This document shows, piece after piece, positions 8,035-14,981 of a stretch of 16,693 bases of DNA; the stretch's first letter is position 1; the number at the start of each line of letters is the position of its first letter. The notes under the pieces are model-generated. The model was not told the DNA's origin and ran no database searches. It worked only from the letters and a program-made list of their open reading frames with translations. A program made the translations under genes and the position numbers. The DNA comes from Sandaracinaceae bacterium (GTDB taxonomy: Bacteria > Myxococcota_A > Polyangia > Polyangiales > Houyiibacteriaceae): contig JAAZAH010000301.1 in NCBI GenBank assembly GCA_012514415.1, forward strand, positions 1-16,693. The letters run 5' to 3'.

Positions 8035-8505
8035 ATGTCCGAACGCGTCCCGATGACCCCAGAGGGGTTCCAAGCTTTGAAAGATGAGCTCGCCGCCCTG
8101 AAGGCCGAAATGCCAAAAATCTCGGAAGAGATCGGGGTTGCGGCCGATCATGGCGATCTCAAGGAAAACGCGGAGTATCATGCCGCGCGCGAGCGCCAAG
8201 GAATGGTCGTCGCTCGAATGGCCGTTATCGAAGATCAGCTTGCCCGCGCCGAGGTCATCGATCCGAAGAAGCTCAGCGGACCTCGCGTGAAATTTGGCGC
8301 GACCGTGATCCTTGAAGACGAGGACGGTGATGAGCGCCGCTTCCGGATCGTCGGCTCCGAAGAGGCCGACGTAAAGAACGGCTCGATCTCGATCACTTCG
8401 CCGGTTGCGAGGGCGCTGATCAACCGTGAGATCGGCGATGAAGTGACGGTCGCGACGCCCTCAGGGCGACGGCTCTATGAGATCGTCGACGTCCTTTGGG
8501 AGTGA
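8035..8505 (+). CDS. greA: Transcription elongation factor GreA
   Basis: Binds the secondary channel of RNA polymerase and stimulates cleavage of backtracked RNA so that stalled complexes restart. 156 residues, against 158 in E. coli. The N-terminal coiled coil carries the acidic tip and following signature (DHGDLKENAEYHAARERQ), which positions the catalytic Mg2+. The C-terminal FKBP-like domain shows ITSPVARALINREIGDEV and the usual Pro-Ser-Gly turn near the end. ATG 8035 is preferred over GTG 8020: MSERVPMTPEGF is the normal GreA beginning, and GTGGA at 8020-8024 gives a Shine-Dalgarno 10 bases upstream. The gene ends 36 bases from the stop of a minus-strand gene; no terminator hairpin is evident between them. 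Confidence 0.96.
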   Translation: MSERVPMTPEGFQALKDELAALKAEMPKISEEIGVAADHGDLKENAEYHAARERQGMVVARMAVIEDQLARAEVIDPKKLSGPRVKFGATVILEDEDGDERRFRIVGSEEADVKNGSISITSPVARALINREIGDEVTVATPSGRRLYEIVDVLWE

Positions 8506-8541
8506 GCCCCAATCGCAGAGGCAACGCTCCCCATCGTCGCA

Positions 8542-8847
8542 TCAGCGCACCGCGCGACGGACCGAGGCGCATTGTCGCTCTGCGCGCCTGCAGCGCTCCC
8601 TTGCGTCCTGTTCGTCGAGGCGATCGGCTGCACGGCAGATGGCCTTTGCCGATTCGCATACCTCGCGCGTGGCCTCAGCGCGCTCGAAGGGGTGCTCCCC
8701 TAAGGCGAGCAGCGCGCTCGTGCGCGACTCGTGCATCTGAATTTCGCGATAGAGTGCGTGCGCTTCAGTTTCGGACGGGGGCCTTGCTCCGCACGCGCTA
8801 AGCAGTGCGCCGAGGCTGAGGGCGAGCCATGGAGATTGACGGTGCAT
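8542..8847 (-). CDS. Small four-cysteine lipoprotein
   Basis: 101 residues. The signal peptide is short and clear (MHRQSPWLALSLGALLSAC), with Cys19 in an LSAC lipobox. The mature part is charged and mostly helical, and ends in a regular cysteine pattern, C-x6-C-x14-C-x6-C (VCESAKAIC, then CRRAERQC). This fits two helices cross-linked by two disulfides in the periplasm. I recall small Myxococcota lipoproteins of this kind, but know no function. The start is set by the signal peptide; a longer frame reaching to 8982 would overlap the GTPase gene and put the signal peptide inside the protein. It is divergent from the MglA-like GTPase gene with only 36 bases between the starts, and convergent with greA. 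No good Shine-Dalgarno is visible. The small size makes it easy to miss, but the lipobox and cysteine spacing argue that it is real. Confidence 0.72.
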   Translation of the reverse strand: MHRQSPWLALSLGALLSACGARPPSETEAHALYREIQMHESRTSALLALGEHPFERAEATREVCESAKAICRAADRLDEQDARERCRRAERQCASVRRAVR

Positions 8848-8883
8848 GCGGGATGGCTTACGCGTATCATGAGGTAGGATTCC
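8848..8883. promoter_or_regulatory. 36-base divergent gap between the lipoprotein and GTPase genes
   Basis: Both genes start from this gap, so their promoters must lie here or reach into the opposing gene. GAGG at 8871-8874 is a Shine-Dalgarno nine bases before the GTPase ATG. TATCAT (8865-8870) resembles a -10 box, but the nearest good -35 (TTGACG, 8836-8841) is 23 bases away, too far for a standard promoter. Confidence 0.35.
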
Positions 8884-9549
8884 ATGCCGCTCACAGACCC
8901 CATTCGTAGAGAGCTCCATTTGAAGCTCGTCTATTACGGCCCGGGCCTTTCGGGGAAGACGGCGAATCTCGAGTTCATTCATAAGCGTTCACGTCCCGAT
9001 TCGAGGGGGAAGCTGGTCTCGCTGAAGACCGAATCCGAGCGTACGCTCTTCTTCGATCTTCTGCCCGTCACGCTCGGTGAGTATCACGGATTTTCCGTCC
9101 GGATCCACCTGTCGACGGTGCCCGGGCAGATCGCTTATGACTCGACGCGGAGGATGATCCTTCGGCATGTGGACGGCATTGTCTTTGTCGTCGACTCACA
9201 GGCGAGCCGCCTCGAGGACAACATCGAGTCCTACTATAACCTCACGCAAAACCTCCGGATGCAGGGTGACGATCCCGATCGCCTTCCGCTGGTCGTCCAA
9301 TACAATAAGCGCGATCTACCCGGCGTGCTTTCAATCGACGAACTTCAGCGTGCGCTCCGTATTCCGGCGGAAGTCCCCCAGTTCGAGGGCATCGCGACCG
9401 AAGGAATGGGTGTCTTCGATACATTCAAGGCGATTACGAAAGAGACCCTTCGCGCGCTTGGGCCGCCCTCACACCTGCCGGCAGGGCGAAGCCGGACGGT
9501 CGGAAGGAAGCGGGGCGCGACCCTGTTTTCGCAAAAGCTAGAGCTATGA
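8884..9549 (+). CDS. MglA-family small Ras-like GTPase
   Basis: 221 residues. MglA proteins are bacterial Ras-like switches that set the leading pole in Myxococcus motility and polarity; related copies serve other polarity or trafficking tasks. Motifs: P-loop GPGLSGKT (19-26), switch I ERTLFFDLLP (52-61), DxxG-equivalent TVPGQ (78-82), base-binding NKRD (141-144), and ATEGMGVFDT (171-180). Arg53, Thr54 and Gln82, the residues that form the unusual MglA active site, are all present. M. xanthus MglA is 195 residues; this protein has about 26 extra C-terminal residues rich in Arg/Lys (GRSRTVGRKRG), possibly for membrane or partner contact. No mglB (its activating protein) is adjacent, so it is probably a paralogue rather than mglA itself. 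GAGG at 8871-8874 supports the start. The stop overlaps the next start (ATGA), implying coupled translation. Confidence 0.9.
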   Translation: MPLTDPIRRELHLKLVYYGPGLSGKTANLEFIHKRSRPDSRGKLVSLKTESERTLFFDLLPVTLGEYHGFSVRIHLSTVPGQIAYDSTRRMILRHVDGIVFVVDSQASRLEDNIESYYNLTQNLRMQGDDPDRLPLVVQYNKRDLPGVLSIDELQRALRIPAEVPQFEGIATEGMGVFDTFKAITKETLRALGPPSHLPAGRSRTVGRKRGATLFSQKLEL

Positions 9550-10733
9550 GCGAAGTCCATGCGCTCCTGATGCGTTCCGCCACCGGGAGCGAAGTCTATT
9601 TGATGGAGCGCGCGCATCCTGCCGCGCATTTTGGAACCCTCCTCTCACTTCCCCGCATCGAGCAAATCGAGGCCGGTGAAGATCGCGAGATCGTCCTTCG
9701 CTTTACCGGACGTGGCGACGTGCATCCCGAGAGCGTGACGCTCCACGGGGCGCTTCCGGGCGACGTCCCGCCGGAGGGAAGCGTCGCCATCGACGAGTCC
9801 GCACTCCGAGCGTTCTTTGAGAGCGGCGAGAAAATTGTTTCTCCGGCCCTCGGCGCGTTCCTCGGCGACGATCCTACACGGGACGGCGCTTGGGAGATCG
9901 CGCGCGGCTTCTTCATCTTCCCGATGCGGTCGCCCACGCTCTTCCCCGCGACCCATACAAATTCGTTCCTCATCGTCGGGGATGATGCAATTTTAATCGA
10001 ACCGTCGACGCCCGACGAAAGCGAGCTCGACCGGATTGAAGCGTTTACTCGGGCTGAGCTCGATCGCGCGGGGGCGAGGCTTCGTGCCATCCTTGTCACG
10101 CATCACCATCCCGATCACATCGGCGGCGTCGGCTCGCTTCGGAAGCGCTTCGGCGTCCCGATCCTTGCCCATGAAGGGACAATCGAGCGCTTACGCGGCG
10201 AGGTCGACTTTGACGGATCGATCGCAGACGGGGAACGCTTCGATTGCGGCCGCGGGCGCGTTCTGGAGGCGGTTCACACGCCCGGACATGCGCCGGGACA
10301 TCTCTGCTTTCACGAGCTGTCCACGGGGGCGATGATCGCCGGGGATATGGTCGCGGGCGTCGGGACCATCCTTGTCGCGCGGCACGATGGGAATATGCGT
10401 CGCTACCTCGCTTCACTCGAGCGTATGAAGGCTCGAGAGCCACGCTATCTCCTGCCCGCGCACGGCGGCGTGATTTTCAACCCCAAGGGCTACCTCGATC
10501 ATTACCGCGCACACCGCTTGATGCGTGAATCGAAGATCGTCGATGCGCTGAAGGAGCTCGGCGGCGAAGGAACCCTCGACACGCTCCTCCCGCTCGCTTA
10601 CGACGATGCCCCGCTTTCTGTGTATCCCCTCGCGCGCCTCAGCCTCGATGCGCACCTCGAAAAACTCGTCGAGGAAGGGAGGGCGAAGACGGCTCCCGGT
10701 GGTGGGTTCATCCTCATTCAGCGTGGCGAATAG
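9546..10733 (+). CDS. LACTB2-like metallo-beta-lactamase-fold hydrolase with decayed Nudix-like N-terminus
   Basis: 395 residues in three parts. The core is a metallo-beta-lactamase fold with the metal motif HxHxDH (THHHPDH, His186, His188, Asp190, His191), then His248 (TPGH), Asp267 (IAGD) and His306 (PAHGG), so the two-metal site looks intact. About residues 315-392 form a probable winged-helix tail (PLARLSLDAHLEKLVEEGRA) as in LACTB2 proteins, some of which are single-stranded RNA endonucleases. Residues about 4-37 (HALLMRSATGSEVYLMERA, then LLSLPR) resemble the first strands of a Nudix domain, but the Gly-Gly after FP and the Nudix box GX5EX7REUXEEXGU are absent; about 100 more residues precede the core. 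Substrate is unknown; RNA or a thioester/lactone are possibilities. It shares an ATGA overlap with the GTPase gene. Its last 16 bases overlap the end of the opposite-strand gene. Confidence 0.85.
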   Translation: MSEVHALLMRSATGSEVYLMERAHPAAHFGTLLSLPRIEQIEAGEDREIVLRFTGRGDVHPESVTLHGALPGDVPPEGSVAIDESALRAFFESGEKIVSPALGAFLGDDPTRDGAWEIARGFFIFPMRSPTLFPATHTNSFLIVGDDAILIEPSTPDESELDRIEAFTRAELDRAGARLRAILVTHHHPDHIGGVGSLRKRFGVPILAHEGTIERLRGEVDFDGSIADGERFDCGRGRVLEAVHTPGHAPGHLCFHELSTGAMIAGDMVAGVGTILVARHDGNMRRYLASLERMKAREPRYLLPAHGGVIFNPKGYLDHYRAHRLMRESKIVDALKELGGEGTLDTLLPLAYDDAPLSVYPLARLSLDAHLEKLVEEGRAKTAPGGGFILIQRGE

Positions 10734-13282
10734 CGCTCGCCCATCACCTCGTAGAGCCGCGTCGACGCCCCCCGGCGAATGCGAATCGTAACGCGCTCTC
10801 CTTCACCCACACGAAGTGCGGCTCTCGCTTGAGCAGCGATGAGGAGCGACTCGCCGTCGATCTCCAGGATCTGATCGCCCACCCGAAGCCCCGCTCTCGA
10901 AGCGCCGCTTCCCTCGGCAATCCACCCGATCTCGATCGCTCCACCGCGATCGACGACCTCAACGGGCACGCCTAGCCGCGTCGAGTTCGCGACGGGCAAT
11001 TCGGGCGCGCCCTCCGCATAATCCGAGAGGCGAAAGCGCACTCCGTCCACGAGCTCTCCACTCCGGAGATTGAGCGCGCTTCGATGAAGGTATCGCGTCC
11101 CATCACGTAGGCGCGCGATGAGTCGAGCGCGGCCTGCGAACAGTCCCTTGAGGTGAAAGCGCCCCGCCTCGTCGCTTTGCGCGCGTGCGTCGCTGCTTGG
11201 ACCGTCCACGCCCTCGGCGCTCAGCGTCGCACCGAAGATCGGCTCGCCGTAGCGGTCCACAAGCTCGCCCCGGACCTCGGCCGCTTGCTCAAGTCGCACA
11301 GTGCCGAGTGAAGCGGCGCGTTCTTGATCGCGAATCGAGAGCGTCTGGTGCGCGCTGAGGTATCCCTCGGCTTCAATCGTGACGGCTGCATCTCCGAGGG
11401 GAAGCCGATCGACGCTGAACTCGCCATCGGCGTTGCTCCGCGCCTCAAAACTTCCCCCTGCCGTCTCGATCGAGAGCCTCGCACGTATGCCGGCGCCGGT
11501 GCGCGCATCGACGATGGTGCCGCGGATCGCGCCGCCCACACTCAAGACAATGGGAGGGATCTCGCCGGAACGTTCGATCTGTGGCGTCTTGAGTTCGGGA
11601 TAAGCGGGATGCGTGACTCGGAGCGAATAGGGCGGTGGCGGGAGCTGCTCAAACGCAAACGTTCCATCGCGAGCGCTTTGGGCGGATGCCGCGAAGTTTC
11701 GTCCGCTCCCCACGGCTTGAAGCTCGATTGCGGCCGAGCGGATGCCGAATCCGCGCGGATCGACAACGCGGCCACTCAGCTGGGCATCTCTTCGCTCGAA
11801 GCGGAGCTCAACCGTTCGCCTCTCGCCGATCCGGATTTCAAGCTCGCTCTCGGCGCTTTCCTCTTCGCCCAAAAAAGCTTGCACCGCGTACGCGCCCTCA
11901 AGACCGTAGAGCTCCGCTTCCCCATTTTCGTCGCCGCGAATCTCGAGCGGGAAGGGATCGCCCTCGCGTCGCGCCCGAATGCGCGGATCGGGAACCGGAG
12001 CGCCGAATTCATCGCGCACGCGGATGGAGAGCGTCCCGCCTTCGCGGAGCGTGATCTCGGTAGAGAGCTGTCGTCCGGGGAGCAGCTGAATCGGTTCGCT
12101 GAGCGCGGCCGTGCTCCGATCGGCTTCGGCGCGGAGCAGGACGGAGCTCGGGTTCAAAGACGTGAAGAGGAGCCTTCCGTTCGCATCGCTTTCGCCGCTT
12201 GCGAGGATGGCTTTGGCGGCGCCTAGGCTGCGCGACGTGACGCCGCTCGAGGCGGGCGGGATGGGAGGGACGGGCCCGGGAATCACGGTGAGGCGATCGC
12301 CGGGTGCGACGACGCTCGGAGAGACTTCAGGGGCGTCGACGAGCAGGAGCACTTCGGCTTCTTCGATCGGCCGTCCCCGATCATCGCGAACAACGACCTC
12401 GAGCGAGGCGGCGAGGCCGAGCTCAATCCTTGGCGCGCCTGCCGATGGATCGATGCGAAGCGGCCCCTTCCGCGTATAGCCTTCGGCTTCGACGTAAATC
12501 TGAAGGATCCCGTCGGGCAGCCCTTCGAGAAGAAACCTCCCTTGCGCATCACTCCACGCTTCTTTACGAATGAGTGAAAGTGCATCGGGAATGACGCTTA
12601 GATGCGCTCCCTCCACAGGAGCCCCATCGCGCAGGCGGACGACCTCGCCCTCAAGCCGAAGTCCGGGACGAAGAGTGAGTTCGATCTCCTTGGCTCGATC
12701 CGCATGGAGCTGAACGCCAAGCATCGGTTGGGAGACGAGCGAGCCATGGTGGGCATGGAGTTCATAGAACCCTGGCGGAAGCTTCGGCGTCTCGATCCGT
12801 CCCTCGGAGTCCGTGCGGAAGACGAGCTTAGCGGAGAGGCCGCTTCCCATGAGCTCGACGCGTGCCCCCTCGGCGGCGCTCCCATCGTCACGCCGGACGA
12901 CAATCCGAAAGGCCGAGTTCGCGATGCGGGAGGAGGATGCTTCTTCATCGGGCGCTTCGCTTTGTCCCCGCCACTCCTCGGCGCGCGAATCATCTCGAAA
13001 GTGCGCGCCAAGCGGCGAGGGCTCGTCGGTTCCGTCGGGACCTTCGGCGGGGAATACCGACGAAGTAGGGGGGCGTCCTTCGTCGATATCCGAGAGCTTG
13101 GGCGGATGCCCCGGAACAAAAAGAAAGAGGAATGCGAGAAGACCGACAAGGCCTGCGCGAAGGGCTTCCTTCCACGTCGTTTCGGAGGCTTCATCAGCCG
13201 CTGCGAGGCGCTCGGATTCCCCGGCGTCGTTTTGAAGCCGACCCCCTCCTCTCGTCTCGTCATCCGCTCTCTTCTCTCCCAT
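10718..13282 (-). CDS. Single-pass membrane protein with seven carboxypeptidase-regulatory-like repeats and a PDZ domain
   Basis: 854 residues from the ATG whose complement is 13280-13282, with AGGAAG just upstream. A charged cytoplasmic N-terminus is followed by one membrane segment (about 43-58, AGLVGLLAFLFLFVPG) and a low-complexity linker to about 120. Then come about seven beta-sandwich repeats of the carboxypeptidase regulatory-like type, starting near 123, 208, 292, 417, 501, 585 and 668. Each shows the pattern of a Gly-x-Val strand, a Gly-x-Pro turn, a DexGrF-like strand and a Tyr-containing strand (SDAQGRFLLEGLPDG, SNADGEFSVDRLPLG, SDEAGRFHLKGL). The C-terminus (about 768-850) is a PDZ domain (GASRAGLRVGDQILEIDG). 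It probably sits in the periplasm as a scaffold or sensor; the PDZ could bind C-terminal peptides. No catalytic residues are seen. A longer frame up to 13372 lacks sensible homology. Convergent with the metallo-hydrolase (16-base overlap). Confidence 0.88.
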   Translation of the reverse strand: MGEKRADDETRGGGRLQNDAGESERLAAADEASETTWKEALRAGLVGLLAFLFLFVPGHPPKLSDIDEGRPPTSSVFPAEGPDGTDEPSPLGAHFRDDSRAEEWRGQSEAPDEEASSSRIANSAFRIVVRRDDGSAAEGARVELMGSGLSAKLVFRTDSEGRIETPKLPPGFYELHAHHGSLVSQPMLGVQLHADRAKEIELTLRPGLRLEGEVVRLRDGAPVEGAHLSVIPDALSLIRKEAWSDAQGRFLLEGLPDGILQIYVEAEGYTRKGPLRIDPSAGAPRIELGLAASLEVVVRDDRGRPIEEAEVLLLVDAPEVSPSVVAPGDRLTVIPGPVPPIPPASSGVTSRSLGAAKAILASGESDANGRLLFTSLNPSSVLLRAEADRSTAALSEPIQLLPGRQLSTEITLREGGTLSIRVRDEFGAPVPDPRIRARREGDPFPLEIRGDENGEAELYGLEGAYAVQAFLGEEESAESELEIRIGERRTVELRFERRDAQLSGRVVDPRGFGIRSAAIELQAVGSGRNFAASAQSARDGTFAFEQLPPPPYSLRVTHPAYPELKTPQIERSGEIPPIVLSVGGAIRGTIVDARTGAGIRARLSIETAGGSFEARSNADGEFSVDRLPLGDAAVTIEAEGYLSAHQTLSIRDQERAASLGTVRLEQAAEVRGELVDRYGEPIFGATLSAEGVDGPSSDARAQSDEAGRFHLKGLFAGRARLIARLRDGTRYLHRSALNLRSGELVDGVRFRLSDYAEGAPELPVANSTRLGVPVEVVDRGGAIEIGWIAEGSGASRAGLRVGDQILEIDGESLLIAAQARAALRVGEGERVTIRIRRGASTRLYEVMGERYSPR

Positions 13283-13386
13283 CGCTTCCTGCACACCCCG
13301 CCGCCAAATGCGCCGAACCACAGGGCGCTTCCAAACGCACCGAAGTGCGGCTCTGGACGGTTGAACGTTCAAGCCTTTCCGACTAG
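13283..13386. promoter_or_regulatory. Divergent intergenic region between the PDZ protein and RluA genes
   Basis: About 100 bases serving both transcripts. It holds one copy of the 11-base repeat (13343-13353) and a perfect 12-base palindrome (13361-13372). A TATATC at 13393-13398, just past it, could be a -10 element for the plus-strand gene, but no convincing -35 accompanies it. Confidence 0.4.
13361..13372. promoter_or_regulatory. 12-base perfect palindrome, candidate operator
   Basis: TTGAACGTTCAA reads the same on both strands and lies in the divergent gap, 78 bases upstream of the minus-strand start and just before the plus-strand frame. Position and symmetry suit a dimeric repressor site. 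It contains GAAC and GTTC half-sites but without the four-base spacer of Gram-positive-type LexA boxes, so I do not assign it to LexA. Confidence 0.35.
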
Positions 13387-13551
13387 CTCTTTTATATCAC
13401 TAGGCGACCGACCATACCCCTCCCCGAGGGCTGCGATCCGAATTCGATCGTCCTCAGCTTTCCCGTTGCGCGCGAGCAGGCCGGGCAGCGCCTTGATCGG
13501 TTCATTCAGGGGCGAATTCCGCGCCTCTCACGCACCAGGGCCAATGAAATT
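13387..13551 (+). other. S4-like coding extension of the RluA gene without an ATG, GTG or TTG start
   Basis: The reading frame of the pseudouridine synthase gene is open from 13387, just after an in-frame TAG at 13384. Its translation (AGQRLDRFIQGRIPRLSRT, then RANEIVRAAAYREDG, which crosses 13552) matches the S4 RNA-binding domain that usually precedes RluA-type catalytic domains. Between 13387 and 13551 the frame has only non-standard candidate starts: ATC 13396, ATA 13414 (AGG at 13402-13404 nine bases upstream), ATC 13447 and ATT 13504. Either a rare start codon is used or there is an indel, perhaps in the C-rich run at 13416-13425. Confidence 0.6.
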
Positions 13552-14418
13552 GTGCGCGCGGCAGCCTATCGCGAAGATGGGACCCGGCGCCGCCCAAGCG
13601 ATCGCGTTCGCTACGGCGAGACAATCTTCATCATCCGCCCGCCCTTTGAGGAACCCGACGCGCCGCAGGATTTTGGTGTGCTCTACGAAGACGAAGACCT
13701 GCTGGCCGTCGATAAACCGGCGGGCCTGCCCGTCCACCCCTCAGCGAGCTACCACCGAAACACACTCACGCAGCTGCTCCGCGATCGCTACGGTCGACCC
13801 ACGCCTCAGATCGCCCATCGACTTGATAAGGAGACCAGCGGCGTCCTCGTCTGCGGCAAGACGCCCGAAGCGGAACGTGCCCTTAAACGCGCATTTGAGG
13901 ATCGCCGCGTCGATAAGACGTACCAGGCCATCGTCCGCGGTGAGTTGGAGCGGGATGAGGGGCGCATCGACGCGGCGATGGCGCGTCCCGAGCAAGGTTT
14001 TCATCTTCTGATGGAGGTCCGCTCCGAAGAGGAGGGTGGCCTCCCCGCGATCACCGATTATCGGGTGCTCGGGCGTCGCGGTGGGCTCAGCCTTGTCGAG
14101 CTTTATCCCATCTCCGGGCGTCAGCATCAGCTCCGCGTCCACCTCGCACATCTCGGCCACCCAATCGTCGGCGATAAACTCTACGGACCCGAAGGGCACG
14201 GCCTCTTCTTCGAAGTGCTCGAGCGCGGGATGACCCCCGACCTCCTCACTCGTCTCGGCCTTGAGCGCCAAGCGCTTCACGCCTCCGCGCTGACGGTTCC
14301 GCACCCAAAAAGCGGGAAGATGATTACAATCAGAGCGAAATTGCCGGACGATATGCAAAATTTATGGGAAAATGGACTCCCCTCCTGCTCAACGGAGTCG
14401 GAGGTTTCTTCCCCATGA
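13552..14418 (+). CDS. RluA-family pseudouridine synthase
   Basis: Converts uridine to pseudouridine in rRNA or tRNA. From GTG 13552 the product is 288 residues. The catalytic motif is HRLDKETSG with Asp92 as nucleophile, preceded by LLAVDKPAGLPVHPS and followed by KTYQAIVRG and the RNA-contact region SGRQHQLRVHLAHLGHPIVGDKLYG (read in two parts, 164-173 and onward). These make the RluA/RluC/RluD group certain, though which uridine is modified cannot be told. GTG 13552 falls inside the S4 domain and is the first canonical start in the frame, so the natural protein is probably longer (see 13387-13551). The tail after about residue 268 is short and unconserved. The stop overlaps the next gene's ATG (ATGA at 14415), so it heads a coupled cluster with two lipoproteins and prkA. 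Confidence 0.92.
   Translation: MRAAAYREDGTRRRPSDRVRYGETIFIIRPPFEEPDAPQDFGVLYEDEDLLAVDKPAGLPVHPSASYHRNTLTQLLRDRYGRPTPQIAHRLDKETSGVLVCGKTPEAERALKRAFEDRRVDKTYQAIVRGELERDEGRIDAAMARPEQGFHLLMEVRSEEEGGLPAITDYRVLGRRGGLSLVELYPISGRQHQLRVHLAHLGHPIVGDKLYGPEGHGLFFEVLERGMTPDLLTRLGLERQALHASALTVPHPKSGKMITIRAKLPDDMQNLWENGLPSCSTESEVSSP
14400..14404 (+). promoter_or_regulatory. Shine-Dalgarno GGAGG for the lipoprotein at 14415
   Basis: GGAGG lies 10 bases before ATG 14415, inside the end of the RluA gene. It decides for this ATG over the in-frame ATG at 14364, which would bury the signal peptide. Confidence 0.65.
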
Positions 14419-14981
14419 AAGTTCTCCACACATTGGTTTTTCATCCGCTCTTCCTGATCCTCCTTTTTGGAGCGATCGCGAGCGCGATGCTTCCGGGTTG
14501 CGGCGGCTCGGTGGATACGGCTCGTGCAGTCGCATCGCCGTTTTCCGTCGAGGATGAGACACTCTTTGATTCAGGCGTCGAATTTCTCGAGGATCCGTCG
14601 CATCTATCGGGAAGGTGGCGCGAGGCGTGGGAGCGAGAGCTCTCCGGGCGGGTCGAAAGAGCGGATCTCATCTTCGTCGGCGGCGTTGAGTCTTCCCGCG
14701 AGGGGCAGGACGGAAAGGGACGACCCTTTCTCGATCTGACCGCGGAGGTCGATCGGACACTCAAGGGAAAGCACGGCCGCTCGCTGGCCCTTCGCGCCCG
14801 AGAACGCGATCCGGGCTTTAGCGGGCTCGTTCGGGCGGGCGATCGGCTCTACTCGAGCCCCTTTGTCGTTTTCGTGAAGTGGAACGATGAAGGCGATGGC
14901 AGCGTACGTGCTCGCTTTCACCTCGCTTATGCGAGCGCATTTGTGATCAACGCCGTAAGAGAAGAGGTCGACTCCAAATGA
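14415..14981 (+). CDS. Lipoprotein of unknown function
   Basis: 188 residues. The signal peptide is long and hydrophobic (about 6-25) and ends in the lipobox LPGC with Cys29; GGS follows. The mature part has an acidic, Trp-containing helix region (LSGRWREAWERELSGRVERA, about 73-92), then strands RADLIFVGGV, FLDLTAEVDRTLKG and SPFVVFVKWNDEG, suggesting a small beta-barrel or sandwich. No enzyme motif is seen and I do not recognise the family. ATG 14415 overlaps the RluA stop and has a strong Shine-Dalgarno; its own stop overlaps the next gene by four bases. The next gene also encodes a lipoprotein, so the two may act together at the envelope. Confidence 0.82.
   Translation: MKVLHTLVFHPLFLILLFGAIASAMLPGCGGSVDTARAVASPFSVEDETLFDSGVEFLEDPSHLSGRWREAWERELSGRVERADLIFVGGVESSREGQDGKGRPFLDLTAEVDRTLKGKHGRSLALRARERDPGFSGLVRAGDRLYSSPFVVFVKWNDEGDGSVRARFHLAYASAFVINAVREEVDSK

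Noticed and set aside
8836..8870. Sigma70-like promoter TTGACG / TATCAT for the GTPase gene
   Set aside because: The boxes are 23 bases apart, well beyond the usual 16-19, so the pair is probably accidental.
12602..14011. Long plus-strand frame (469 codons) opposite the PDZ-protein gene
   Set aside because: Composition is Arg/Ser/Pro-rich without domains. It is the shadow of the minus-strand gene and then of the RluA gene in another frame.
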